The position numbers and the translations under genes were made by a program. The notes beneath the pieces are model-generated. The model searched no databases. It was not told the DNA's origin and was given only the letters and a program-made list of their open reading frames with translations. From assembly GCA_004151065.3 (NCBI GenBank), contig NWUY0304522800.1, positions 1 through 12,412 on the forward strand: DNA of 12,412 nucleotides. Direction: 5' to 3'. This DNA comes from Larix sibirica. Taxonomy: Eukaryota; Streptophyta; Pinopsida; Pinales; Pinaceae. Shown here piece after piece: positions 1 to 8,330 of the stretch; the stretch's first letter is position 1, and each line of letters starts with the position of its first letter.

Positions 1-288
1 AACGAAACTCACTAATGGTAATTTGCTTGCCAGATTGAACATCCAATGAAGCTTTTCACTTTGCCTTCGATATGTGGGACTGTTATTAGGGTTCAAACAT
101 AAACCTCCCTCCAGGTCCCCATAGTCATAAACCTCCACCCTTTTCTTAGACCTTAATTGATAAGATGAGACCAACATTGGCTTCTTCAACGTTGAATTAG
201 TTACACCATCCTCTTGTTTTGAAACAGGTGATCCTAGAGAGGAGGAAAGTTGTGGTTTTTTTGGACTATCACCCAAAGTAACTAAGTT
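1..288 (-). pseudogene. LINE-A ORF1, C-terminal segment (runs off window)
   Basis: The frame is open for 96 codons from just after a TAA at 289-291 to the window edge. The product is basic and serine/proline-rich, with segments such as DSPKKPQLSSSLGSP, YQLRSKKRVEVYDYGD and SPTYRRQSEKLHW. This composition is usual for the poorly conserved tail between the zinc knuckle and the end of ORF1 in plant LINEs. It lies downstream of the knuckle in the same orientation, which is the main reason for the assignment. No domain is recognisable in it. The start is not a real start codon; the segment is part of a broken longer frame, and the left edge truncates it. Confidence 0.5.
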
Positions 289-572
289 TTATACATTCAA
301 GGAACATTGGTCCGTCTTTGGGATTATATCTTCGGAAAGAGTGGTAGGCATACCTTTCAGAGAAATATCACTTTAGAAACAAATCCCATCTTGGTCACCC
401 CCCTCCAGATGCTTGAGTTCCATGCCATCCTTTACGGTAGGCTCTATAGGGTTCGACAGTCCCAAAACTAGATGAGAGTTCATCTCAATTACCTTTGTCC
501 TCCTTTGGGGTATGCGTCGATAACCCTTCTAGATTCACATTTGTGGAATGGATTTTGTCCACCTTTTGATCA

Positions 573-1136
573 TTCATGATGCAAATGACCAACCTCATGG
601 AAACTATTACAATAGAATGAGAGTCTCCGGTAATCAAAGTGTTGAAAGAAGGAACCCTTTCACCATTCCAACTCTATTCCTTCCAACAACCCTTTGGATA
701 TATCTAGTTCTACTAAGACTTTTTCAACCCTTTTATCATTCTAAGTCTCAAAATTTTCTTCAGTCACATTGAACTTCCCAACTGAATTCGCTATGGATTT
801 TAGCACCTCCTTTACCCACAATTTTAGGGGAAGGCCTGATATCAATACCTACATATGTTGGATATAGAATGGTTCTCTTAGAGGGTCAAAGTAGGGCATC
901 CACGACTTTAACATCGTGCTAGAGGGACCCCATAACCAAAATTGACCCCTTACAGGATCTTTGTCTTTTTCTATTTTAGACTCAAAGCATATCCAACCAT
1001 TCAATAGAACATGAAATAAGGGAAAGTACCCTCAGAACGACTTCCATGTTTCCTCCAACCAGTCCCGAAGGGAGATAAAAATTACTTGATTTCCCATGAA
1101 TTTTACCACTAACGCTAAGGCTACCATATATTCCAC
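573..1136 (-). pseudogene. LINE-A ORF1: DUF4283-like domain and degraded CCHC zinc knuckle
   Basis: Translating the minus strand from 1136 to 573 gives one frame of 188 codons with four internal stops. In order it reads VVKFMGNQVIF, LRDWLEETWKS, GQFWLWGPSS, LKSWMPYFDPLREPF, ISGLPLKLWVKEVLKSIA, KRVEKVLVELDISKGL and RLSFYCNSFHEVGHLHHE. This matches the DUF4283 fold of plant LINE ORF1 (lvgkf-g ... W-p-FDP ... vWv-lpgLPl-lW) followed by a C-x2-C-x4-H-x4-C knuckle. ORF1 proteins bind the LINE RNA in the ribonucleoprotein particle. The knuckle is broken: the second Cys is Phe and the last Cys position is a TGA (570-572). The same frame stays readable for about 27 more codons beyond that stop. The frame assignment is strong; the copy cannot make a protein. 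Confidence 0.8.
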
Positions 1137-1244
1137 TCAATCCAGCTCTATATTGTGACCGGGAACCAATTTTACTCTTAGACTTCGCACATGGAGCAAA
1201 GGGGAGCATGACTATAACTGAATATTGTTGATGTGATAGAGGCC

Positions 1245-1563
1245 AAATCCCCCCTTATGTGCACGTGCTATTTTACTAAGTTGGAGCGACTCCAGTGATG
1301 TGCAACACTGAAATTATCATGAATTTAAATCAACTTCAAATTTTAACTAACTCTCACAATCCTTTTGGACATCAGGAACGATTCTTATACTTTACAGGTA
1401 TTTTTCATGCATTTTCCGTAATATTCGGAAGAGGATACACCACGTTTTGAAAGTGATTCCTCATCATTACACTCAATCATGCACAGAGCGCACTTCCCCC
1501 CTCATTACACTCAATCAAGCTCAGAGCGCACTCCCCCCCTCATGTGCACAAGCTATCTATCTC
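1245..1563. other. ORF1 interior of LINE-A with short direct repeats, no readable frame
   Basis: This stretch separates the ORF1 N-terminal segment from the DUF4283-like domain. No frame stays open for long on either strand. It contains a tandem 38-bp duplication, and a C-run followed by atgtgcac near 1250-1262 that recurs near 1533-1548. The repeats may explain why the ORF1 frame is lost here. It could equally be a small insertion. Confidence 0.35.
1464..1539. repeat. Tandem duplication, 2 x 38 bp
   Basis: Copies 1464-1501 and 1502-1539 both begin tcattacactcaatca, continue through cagagcgcact and end in a C-run. They differ at only about three positions, so the duplication is younger than most of the decay around it. 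Confidence 0.85.
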
Positions 1564-1564
1564 A

Positions 1565-1876
1565 TCGGTCGTTTAGGCACTTTAACTTTCTTTTGAGTGA
1601 ATTTTTTGCAATATTACTCTAATCCAGTGCTTTTGGAGTAGAGGGAAGGTCGTCTAGACAAGTGTTAGGACTTGTATGGAGTGCCTCTAATTTCCCAGAG
1701 AGATAGGGAGCAGCCTCAGATGAAGATACCCCTAAAGGAGTTGGATGTTGAACTGACATCTCAGGTTTGCCCATTAGGTTTGATGGATCCCCTGAATTGA
1801 GTAAACAATATGAATCTATGATGTTCCTCTTGATGAAAAAGTTGTGTCAATCCTTCATTGTATCGTCCATGTCCAT
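1565..1876 (-). pseudogene. LINE-A ORF1, N-terminal segment
   Basis: From an ATG at 1876 (MDMDDTMKD) one minus-strand frame runs to a TGA at 1562-1564 with only two internal stops, the second at 1619-1621. It contains LNSGDPSNLMGKPEMSV, HPTPLGVSSSEAAPYLSGK and SPNTCLDDLPSTPKALD, then a basic stretch SLKRKLKCLNDR. This Pro/Ser-rich, weakly conserved text is what usually precedes DUF4283 in plant LINE ORF1. Position and orientation fit that role, but no named domain is visible. A second frame starting at an ATG at 1970 (MEAWSYTKAFKDSVRSKN) also looks coding-like and may be the true N-terminus joined by a frameshift. Confidence 0.45.
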
Positions 1877-1879
1877 TTA

Positions 1880-3785
1880 AGACAATTGTCAAATTATTCT
1901 ACCAAGTTATGGGATTATTCTTTGATCTAACTGAATCTTTGAATGCCTTTGTATAACTCCAAGCCTCCATTAACTTTGAAAAATCATCAGAAAATCCACA
2001 ACTTCATCACCCTCGTAATCTACACAATCATTATAGGCCATCTTCATCACCCGTGAGTCAAATTAGAGTTCATACCTCCCAAAGATCAGAACTGCCCCCA
2101 TTCAATTTAAACTTTATTACCACTTTATATTCTCAACCACATTTGAACACAATAACATGCATAAAATAATTAGTTAGCAAATTAAAGGATAAATGTGAAA
2201 AAAATTGATGGTCATTATTATTTAAGTTGATAATATAATTATTTAAGAAATCTTCCATAGTCATTGTTATATTATCATTAAAAAAATGTGGGAATTTTCT
2301 TACACTTCCTCGCATTTTGTGAATGGTATTTCATGTAAGATTATTAGTGATGAATTTAAGGTGCTTGACTCAATAAAGACATTGCATGTTTTGCACACAA
2401 CAAAGGTAGCCAACACGAGGGGTTAACCTTGATATTTCCTACATGAAACTCAAGCATTCAACCGTTCAAGTTAACCCATCATATTATAGCCAATGTTATT
2501 ATAGCATGTTGAAACCATTAAATGATTATGGAAAATAATTATCATTATCATACTATAATATGCAACGTTTAATATTTAATACTATCACATGCAACATCTA
2601 TTGAATAATACGTGAACACAAAGTTAAAGATATTAATGCAAAAAAGTATTGTATCTAAATACATTATCTAATCAATAACCATACTCGTGATTTTAGATGC
2701 ATAAATATGCAAATCATTATTCCAAATGCAAAAGAATTGGACAATTTCAAAAAAAAATAGGAGGGATTTGATGTTCAATTCGTTCAATCTATGAAGTATT
2801 AGTTATAATACAATTTTGTGTTGTGATCGTGTGATTCATTCAATTTATGAGTGATTGGTCATGATATAATTTGGTGTTGTCTTGAATCATTGTAGGTAAG
2901 ATAATCTCGGTGCAACTATTGCAATGGATGGTGAACCATTATAAACAACAACTTACCCAAGCATAAGCAATTAATTGGTAGGTGAACACACTAATCAATT
3001 TTTAAAATATGCAAGATATAATATTAGGTGCGTTAGTGCTACATAGTGATTGAATGTGATGCACATTAACACAATATAACATGTGGAAACAAACTAACCA
3101 AATAACGAGATCAATGCATAAGAGATTGCCTTAATTGTACATTTATTCCACATAGAAATAATTCATCTATAAAGAATTAACAAAGATAGAAGCAATGTGA
3201 GAAACCATGGTGATTTTAAACTGTGAGAACAGTTATGGGTGAGCTCGATTTTCCTTAGTGAACACAACAAAATTGTACTCTATGTGTTGATTCATATTTA
3301 TATAAATTACAAGATGTGGTATCTATTAATGAGGTAATTACAAAGTCAGTGGGAGTGAAAAAAACTCTTGTGGTTTCTTAGAAATTAGTTATCTATTTCT
3401 ATGCTAAGCAGTAAAGTTGCTACAAACTTAGTATATTTTGATAATGTTGAATGATAGGTGCACTAGGAATCTGAATGGTAAGATTCTACTAATGTAGTTG
3501 AATAATATGGAGCTAAGGAAGTGTGGTTAGATGTGCACCAATTGATTGAACGTGCCATCTGAATAATTTCTTGATGTTAGATTGATAACACATTGGAAAC
3601 TAAGCATGGGTTGTAGTTGCAGTGGAAAGTGCAAACATGACAAGAAGCAAAAACCAATAACAAAACAAATCGTAATAAATTCTTATGAAACTACACATCA
3701 AACCACATTAAATGTTAAGGACGTGCCATAGACTAAAATCACAGTAAAACACCTATAATTTCTAATTTTTTTAAACATAATGATT
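1880..3785. other. AT-rich stretch without recognisable genes
   Basis: About 1.9 kb between the two LINE remnants. Open frames are short, the longest being about 60 codons of low-complexity Asn/Phe-rich translation. Apart from one degenerate tandem repeat near 2778-2880 I see no structure that I can name: no terminal inverted repeats, no LTR pair, and no tRNA-like fold picked out by eye. Confidence 0.6.
2778..2880. repeat. Degenerate tandem repeat, two copies of about 47 bp, period 56
   Basis: Copies 2778-2824 and 2834-2880 share the order attc-ttcaat-tatga ... ataat ... gtgttgt and match at about 37 of 47 positions by eye. The spacer between the copies is 9 bp. Confidence 0.6.
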
Positions 3786-3790
3786 ACTTT

Positions 3791-3825
3791 GGTATTTATC
3801 AAAAAAGGTCGCAGCCAAACAGGAC
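3791..3825 (-). other. Candidate LINE-B 3' terminus
   Basis: Read on the minus strand, a T-rich region containing GGCCGGTACTTC (3902-3913) leads to GTTTGGCTGCGACC, then TTTTTTGATAAATACC. From memory of plant LINE 3' ends, a T-rich tail with a TTGGCTGCGACC-like block followed by T's and a short A/T-rich end is common. No poly(A) and no target-site duplication could be identified, so this is an inference from resemblance only. Confidence 0.35.
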
Positions 3826-4035
3826 GACTTATAGTTACAAGCTAACTCTCTCTAAGTTGATCTGCATAGATAATAAAGTTATAAAATGTACAAAAATGAA
3901 GTACCGGCCAAAATAGTTACATTCAACCTTGTTTTTGTTGATACTATAGTGCTGACATGTATAAGCACGATTAAAATATCCTTAAAACAAAACAAAAAAA
4001 CATTTATACTGCATATGAAAACATTATGGTAAAAT

Positions 4036-4498
4036 TTAGCCTTGACTGTCTAGAACAGCTAACTGCTCGTTTACTGTGTAGGGACTATAGGGAGAAGAAT
4101 CTTCCATGCTCTTTTTCTCAACATTCTCCTCAAAAGTTATAGGCACCTCCAACACTACAAATTAGATATCCACGACAAGAATAGCATTCTTATCTTGTCC
4201 TAAACTTTGAAATTCCTCCTTAAACAAACTGGTTTTTCCTCATGAGATTTAACCTTTTCCTTCCAAAATTCATTCTCCACTTCATCCATGGTCAGTTTGT
4301 ATCTCATATATTTCATTTGAGCTTAAAGAAGATCAAATTTTGTATTGGTTATGAGTTGGTCCTGAGCATATATCAACTCCCACCGTTTTTTCCAATTTTC
4401 AATGCAATGGATATCTTTGTCACTATAATCTCTTATTCCTCTTGAGGGATCTCAACCCTCTGCTTAATGTTGTTTCTGTTACCCCGAGGATAGGTCAT
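4036..4498 (-). pseudogene. Decayed coding remnant, charged and helix-rich, unrecognised
   Basis: Three minus-strand frames join into one protein-like text. From 4498: MTYPRGNRNNIKQRVEIPQE. Then in a second frame: IRDYSDKDIHCIENWKKRWE, LIYAQDQLITNTKFDLL, a stop, AQMKYMRYKLTMDEVENEF and WKEKVKSHEE. Then in a third frame: KTSLFKEEFQSLGQDKNAI, LVVDI, a stop, and FVVLEVPITFEENVEKKS, ending at a TAA at 4036-4038. The middle part is rich in K, E, W, L and M with helix-like spacing, suggesting a coiled coil. I do not recognise the family. It may be a third ORF or captured gene fragment in LINE-B, or a remnant of an unrelated gene or gag. Continuity across frameshifts argues that it was once coding. 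Confidence 0.4.
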
Positions 4499-4573
4499 TC
4501 TGATTGGGTTGCAGGAAAGGATATGATATAGACTCAACAAATCCAAACTATTTTTTCTCCAAACCCCTCTAAT

Positions 4574-4867
4574 CTAGAAAATTAAGGAAGCTCTAATACA
4601 ACTATCACTTAGATTCCAGGAACACAACTTGATAGAAACAAATTTACTCGGGACTTGACAAGCATTGGTTATATATTTATTATTGAGCTCCAATATCTCG
4701 TGAGATTCACCTACAACCCAATGGTGATCTCCCCGAATTTTTAAATTTCTCCACAAGCAGGCACAGGCATGACAGAGACTCCGAAGAGAACAAAGAGGAA
4801 AGGTATCTTCTCTTGCAATGTACCTGTTCAAGACAATGCTCCAACTCTCACCATACAACTGAACCAA
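4574..4867 (-). CDS. Open frame of 97 codons, unrecognised, probably not coding
   Basis: The frame is the same as the 219-codon frame just upstream, separated by only a few codons after the TGA that ends it. The translation is rich in Cys, Ser, Trp and Leu (LCSLRSLCHACACLWRNL) and has no motif I know. Such composition is typical of chance open frames in sequence rich in T and G on the read strand. Together with the frames at 4895-5554 and 5555-5800 it forms a stretch of over 1.2 kb with very few stops. Confidence 0.15.
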   Translation of the reverse strand: MVQLYGESWSIVLNRYIAREDTFPLCSLRSLCHACACLWRNLKIRGDHHWVVGESHEILELNNKYITNACQVPSKFVSIKLCSWNLSDSCIRASLIF

Positions 4868-4894
4868 GAATTTCGACCTATGATATAGAGTACT

Positions 4895-5554
4895 CTAGGA
4901 TAACTCAGATAAACTATTGAATTCGCCACCTACCCAATGATTGGAATCCCAAAGAATACTGAAACCACCTCCTACCCAAAAAATATAAGCAATTCTAAGA
5001 CTTATAAAACTTTCACAGTGATTCCAAGATGGATTATAACTAAGAATGATAACATGCACATTGCTCATGGCATGATAGACATTGCTTGTAACTCTTTTAT
5101 GTTTAAATTCTAGCTTAAGGTTATTATGCAGACCTTTGTAGCAAATAAATTTTTCTAATCCAAAATTACTTACCTCCAACCTAGCCCAAAGGTATTTGCT
5201 CATCATCGCCCAAAAAAATGCTTCTCCTTCAATACAGTGGCTTTTGACTCCCCAAAATTTTTCTTTAGACCTTATCAGAGCTCCCCTAAAATAGACATAA
5301 GATGAGCAATTAGATAAAATCTCTGCGAGCTCAGAGTTCCTGCTCAAATCAATGTTCCAATTCGCATGCACCAGTTGCAAAGGCCCATGAAGCAAATTTC
5401 TCCAGAAACATTCAAGGATGCTTCCAGAATCACCACCTTCCCAATGTTTAAAATTACAAACTACAGCATAACCACTTCCAATTTTCTCAATCAACTCTCC
5501 AATAGAACATGACCCAATAACACGACTCAAATACGAAGGACTGACATAATGCAT
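4895..5554 (-). CDS. Open frame of 219 codons, unrecognised
   Basis: This is the longest open frame in the window, directly downstream of the LINE-B RNase H and in the same frame as its last part. Visible segments include IGSCSIGELIEKIGSGYAV, HWEGGDSGSILECFWRNLL and FWVGGGFSILWDSNHWVGGE. It has about ten Trp and seven Cys, many Ser, and no domain, signal peptide or transmembrane segment that I can name. The length is unexpected for AT-rich decayed DNA, but the Trp/Cys/Ser/Leu-rich composition fits a chance frame in T/G-rich noncoding sequence such as a LINE 3' untranslated region. I cannot decide between the two. Confidence 0.25.
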   Translation of the reverse strand: MHYVSPSYLSRVIGSCSIGELIEKIGSGYAVVCNFKHWEGGDSGSILECFWRNLLHGPLQLVHANWNIDLSRNSELAEILSNCSSYVYFRGALIRSKEKFWGVKSHCIEGEAFFWAMMSKYLWARLEVSNFGLEKFICYKGLHNNLKLEFKHKRVTSNVYHAMSNVHVIILSYNPSWNHCESFISLRIAYIFWVGGGFSILWDSNHWVGGEFNSLSELS

Positions 5555-5800
5555 CTACATGCTCAAGGATTGTGCTTTTTGAACCATAGACTTTATTACG
5601 GGCACTAAATCCCTCCTAGAAAAGCGTGTCGAATGTGATGGTCTTCGAACTTCGTTCTGTTGATATTTAATTCCAGGATTAAATGCCACTCTTATCCTGA
5701 ATTCAAATCGCCACCAGTCAGTCACATCGATGTAATGTTGATTATCATTTCTCCAATCCATAGCATTAGAGAATGATGCATTTAAATATCCTTTCACCAT
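5555..5800 (-). CDS. Open frame of 81 codons after the RNase H, unrecognised
   Basis: The frame begins after a TAA that follows the RNase H tail and ends at a TAG just before the 219-codon frame; all three share one frame. The middle reads HYIDVTDWWRFEFRIRVAFN, then GIKYQQNEVRRPSHSTRFSR and RDLVPVIKSMVQKA. It has a more normal amino-acid composition than the frames downstream and looks like once-coding sequence, but I do not recognise it. Its first dozen codons overlap the likely frameshifted end of ORF2 (5766-5803). Confidence 0.25.
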   Translation of the reverse strand: MVKGYLNASFSNAMDWRNDNQHYIDVTDWWRFEFRIRVAFNPGIKYQQNEVRRPSHSTRFSRRDLVPVIKSMVQKAQSLSM

Positions 5801-6326
5801 TTACCTTATATCCCCCATATGGAGATTACCTGACTTATTGACTTGAAAATCAACCTCTTTGTTAAGGACTCTTAACACTTGAAAAAAATTGATTTCCCCT
5901 ATACTACTAATCTCCCATCATATTCACTCAAGCAATTAGGATAGAATCAAGTCTTTGGGATTAGTTTGAAAGACTAAATGACGAATTATGGCCATGGAAT
6001 CCCCTATGACATTCAATGTTTGGATTTTACTACCATTTACCTGCTTTAAACCCTGCCACAAAGACAATGCTTCCACTTGATTATTTGTCAATATTCCCAA
6101 ACCCCATGCATAATTTTTCTCAGTATTTCCCCTAGTGTCAAAGAGCACCCCCCCCACTTGCTAACCCTGGATTGTTCTTCGAAGCTCCATCAAAGAAGAG
6201 AGTATATTTGTGTCGATCTATGATCCATTCCCTTACATTTTCCTGCTTTATTCTCAGCCTCCACCTACCGACTTCTCTTACCCTTGGATTTATTGATGGT
6301 TTATTTGGTAGATCCAAAGTAAGCAT
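5766..6326 (-). pseudogene. LINE-B ORF2: RNase H domain (RVT_3 type), frameshifted
   Basis: The minus strand reads HKYTLFFDGASKNNPG, then GGAL, then after a frameshift FDTRGNTEKNYAWGLGILTN, NQVEALSLWQGLKQV and LNVIGDSMAIIRHLV. These carry the first Asp (FDGASKNNPG), the Glu (VEAL) and the second Asp (IGDS) of the RNase H active site. Farther on, after three stops, FFQVLRVLNKEVDFQVNKSG matches the R-x2-N-xx-AD C-terminal motif of plant LINE RNase H. In LINEs this domain removes the RNA strand after reverse transcription. The frameshift coincides with a run of eight C (6148-6155). The natural end is probably VNGERIFKCII and a stop at 5766-5768 in a shifted frame. Confidence 0.85.
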
Positions 6327-6578
6327 AAGACTTTGTAGACAATTCCTTTCCTCAATTTTTATATTGTTAAAATGTTGCTTGGAAAGTCCTTTTGATTTGA
6401 TGGCTTATATTAACATTTCTCGGGCTTGATTCACTACCATTCCTAATTGGACTTTCTTATCATTGAAAATGGTTTCATTTCTTGCCAACAAAATGTTCCA
6501 AAAGATAAAATAGGGAAGATCTCTCAATATATGTTTCAACAAAGGTTTATCGGTAAATTTCCTCAAGTATCCTTTGTG
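6327..6578 (-). pseudogene. LINE-B ORF2: spacer between zf-RVT and RNase H
   Basis: The minus strand continues the zf-RVT frame with a single stop just after it, through YLRKFTDKPLLKHILRDLPY and FILWNILLARNETIFNDKKV. The W-x5-RN-x2-IF block is regularly found between zf-RVT and RNase H in plant LINE ORF2. It links the two domains in their usual order. Confidence 0.65.
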
Positions 6579-6965
6579 TCAGGTTAAATAAGCTTCCTTG
6601 AGGGTTAGAGGTACTACTGGTCTAGTACATAATTTAGTCATACTCTTACTCCAAACCTCTATAGCATATCCACATTGTAAGAACAAATGATTTATAGTTT
6701 CTCCCTCATTTTTACAAAGAGGGAATTGAGAGGGCCCTTGGATTCCTCGTCCTTGAAGATTATCAATGGTTAATATTCTTCCATGATTTAATGTCCAATT
6801 AAACATCTTCACTTTAGGAAGAGCGTCACTTTTCCATGTAGTTTTCCAGACCGAATTTTGAGGGAGAGGAAAACAAAGTTGATTTTGCATGAAATATCCT
6901 TCTTTTATCGAATAGTTTCTGCACTTTCTTCCCCAAACCCTACTGTCAAGAAAAGAACGATCCAA
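6579..6965 (-). pseudogene. LINE-B ORF2: zf-RVT domain
   Basis: This open frame of 128 codons contains VWKTTWKSDALPKVKMFNWT, LNHGRILTIDNLQGRGIQGP and ETINHLFLQCGYAIEVW. That is the plant zf-RVT pattern: W-x6-P-KVK-F-W, then RILT-NL-RG, then a Cys pair, then HLF-C-x5-W. The first Cys of the usual C-x2-C pair is not seen (PSQFPLC), so the zinc site is probably damaged. In intact elements this domain sits between the reverse transcriptase and RNase H of ORF2, as it does here. Confidence 0.85.
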
Positions 6966-7248
6966 AGGAGTTGCCCCGTGAAAATATAGGACTAACTCTT
7001 TCCACTATTGTTTCAAATTTTCAAGTAGATTTGGAGATTTTCATCCTTTCCAATATCCATTGTTATCCCATTCCACAATATCCTCTAACAAATGTAGATT
7101 GTTGTTAATCATCCACGTTTTTAACTATTGAAGTTGAGGGATTTCCCTTAGAGTAGACTTGTTCATAATTCTATCATCCCATATTTTAATTTCGGCTTCA
7201 TTTCCAGGCATCCAAGTGACATTATTTCTCGATAGAACAATTGAGGCT
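6966..7248 (-). pseudogene. LINE-B ORF2: decayed connection region
   Basis: This lies between the thumb-like region and zf-RVT, where intact elements carry a poorly conserved connection. Short readable pieces remain in different frames on the minus strand, with many stops. Nothing else is visible here. Confidence 0.45.
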
Positions 7249-7827
7249 TTACAGAGATTCCAAACTTATGTACAGGCCCATGTTTAAAATCATGATCCAA
7301 TATTTTGTTTCTAAAGTTTGGGTGTATTTTCTATGTAAGACAGTTTTCCACCAAGCTTCTTCTCCTGTGGTTAGCTTCCATAGAATTTTGGCACCTAAAG
7401 GTCTTTTCATTAGACCCATATCCCTTAATGCAATCCCTACATACTCCATAGGAGCTATCATAGTTTCTAACTAATTAGATGGTATTTCATAGAGTTTGAT
7501 TTTCCTCCTTTCCATATAAACTTGCGTTGTAACAAACCTATTTGAGAGGATACCCCCATCGGAGCTAGAAGAACAAAAATTTGATAAATTGCAAGAGAAG
7601 CTAAAATTAACTTTATAAGGACTACTTGACCCACTGGATTTAACCATTGGGATCCCCATTGAGCCATTATTTTTCTGACTTTTCCCGTGACCCCCTTCCA
7701 ATCCAAAGCATTTGGTCGTGATGCCTAGGTAAATAAAAGAATTCCAATATTTTTGAGCTGAAAATTCAAGCTTATCAACAATTTTTGTAAGTTGGTTGGG
7801 GAAGAATTCCATCCAAGAACCTGACAC
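7249..7827 (-). pseudogene. LINE-B ORF2: region after the reverse transcriptase palm (thumb/connection)
   Basis: Three overlapping minus-strand frames join into one protein. First comes SYLGIT-type text (NSFIYLGITTK), then DWKGVTGKVRKIMAQWGSQW, LNPVGQVVLIKLILASLAIY and LLQRKFIWKGGKS, then MIAPMEYVGIALRDMGLMKR and LGAKILWKLTTGEEAWWKTV. The order YLG-p, W-l-a-GR-xLI-sVL-s-piY, fiW-G, GLGirdl and N-all-KW-w matches the segment that follows the reverse transcriptase in plant LINE ORF2. Two frameshifts break it, one near 7700 and one near 7465. It is among the best preserved parts of the element. Confidence 0.85.
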
Positions 7828-7868
7828 TTATGCTTATTTACCTCCCCTCTTGATGCTTGGAGATAATC

Positions 7869-8330
7869 CTAGATAACTGCCTTGAACCTTTCTGCTATAA
7901 CCATGGAGGATCCCCCCAAAAGAAGAGTGTCATCAACAAATTGAGAGTGATTGATCACCTTAACTCCTCTAACTATTGTAATATCTAGAAAGTTACCAGT
8001 AGTCCTTTTTACTTCCAACATCCTACTCAATGATTCTACGATGATTATGTATAGGATAGGTGATAGTTGACATTCCCATATAAGCCCTCGTGTTCCTTGA
8101 AAAAAGGTCATTGTCTTCCATGGACTAGGGGGTTTATCTAAGGAGAGGCTATACATGCTTGAATCCAACTGGTGAATTATGATAGAAGCCAACTTGATTA
8201 AATCCTAGAAATGTCTATAAAATTGTATCGTAAAACCATCTAGGTCAGGGGATTTTCTAGGTTCCAATTCCCAATGGCCTTGGTAACTTCATATTCTTCC
8301 ACTTCCCCATGTTCTCACAGTAGATGCCTA
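7869..8330 (-). pseudogene. LINE-B ORF2: reverse transcriptase, fingers and motif A deleted
   Basis: Target-primed reverse transcription by this domain copies LINE RNA into the genome. The minus strand reads EYEVTKAIGN, then after a frameshift LEPRKSPDLDGFTIQFYRHF (the K-P-GPDGF motif), then almost at once WIQACIASP in one frame and FFQGTRGL, LSPILYIIIVESLSRML and HSQFVDDTLLLGGSS in another. The last is the F-A-DD catalytic motif with Val for Ala. Normally well over 100 residues separate the GPDGF motif from the WI-CI block, including the R-PISL-N motif and the D-x2-KAYD motif that holds the first catalytic Asp. Here they are absent. Confidence 0.85.

Larger units (their letters stand above)
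1..2100 (-). mobile_element. LINE-A: 5' portion of a decayed non-LTR retrotransposon
   Basis: Minus-strand pieces in LINE ORF1 order are seen from right to left: an N-terminal segment (1876-1565), a repeat-containing stretch, a DUF4283-like domain with a CCHC knuckle (1136-573), and an open C-terminal segment (288-1). No endonuclease or reverse transcriptase follows before the window edge, so ORF2 is expected to the left, outside the window. It cannot be the missing ORF1 of the LINE on the right, because that ORF1 should lie at higher coordinates than its ORF2 and its tail is present there. The 5' limit near 2100 is a guess. Several in-frame stops show that the copy is dead. Confidence 0.7.

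Noticed and set aside
548-772. Plus-strand open frame of 74 codons
   Set aside because: It lies antisense to the DUF4283/zinc-knuckle region, whose minus-strand reading is clearly better supported.
982-1209. Minus-strand open frame of 75 codons
   Set aside because: It overlaps the DUF4283 region in another frame; the frame from 1136 matches the family and this one does not.
2133-2315. Minus-strand frame of 60 codons in AT-rich DNA
   Set aside because: The Asn/Phe-rich low-complexity translation, without motif or context, looks like chance.
4242-4445. Plus-strand frame of 67 codons
   Set aside because: It is antisense to the charged coding remnant at 4036-4498, which reads better on the minus strand.
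6172-6429. Plus-strand frame of 85 codons
   Set aside because: It is a shadow of the RNase H and its spacer on the minus strand.
7241-7474. Plus-strand frame of 77 codons
   Set aside because: It is antisense to the well-matched LINE segment GLMKRPLGAKILWKL.
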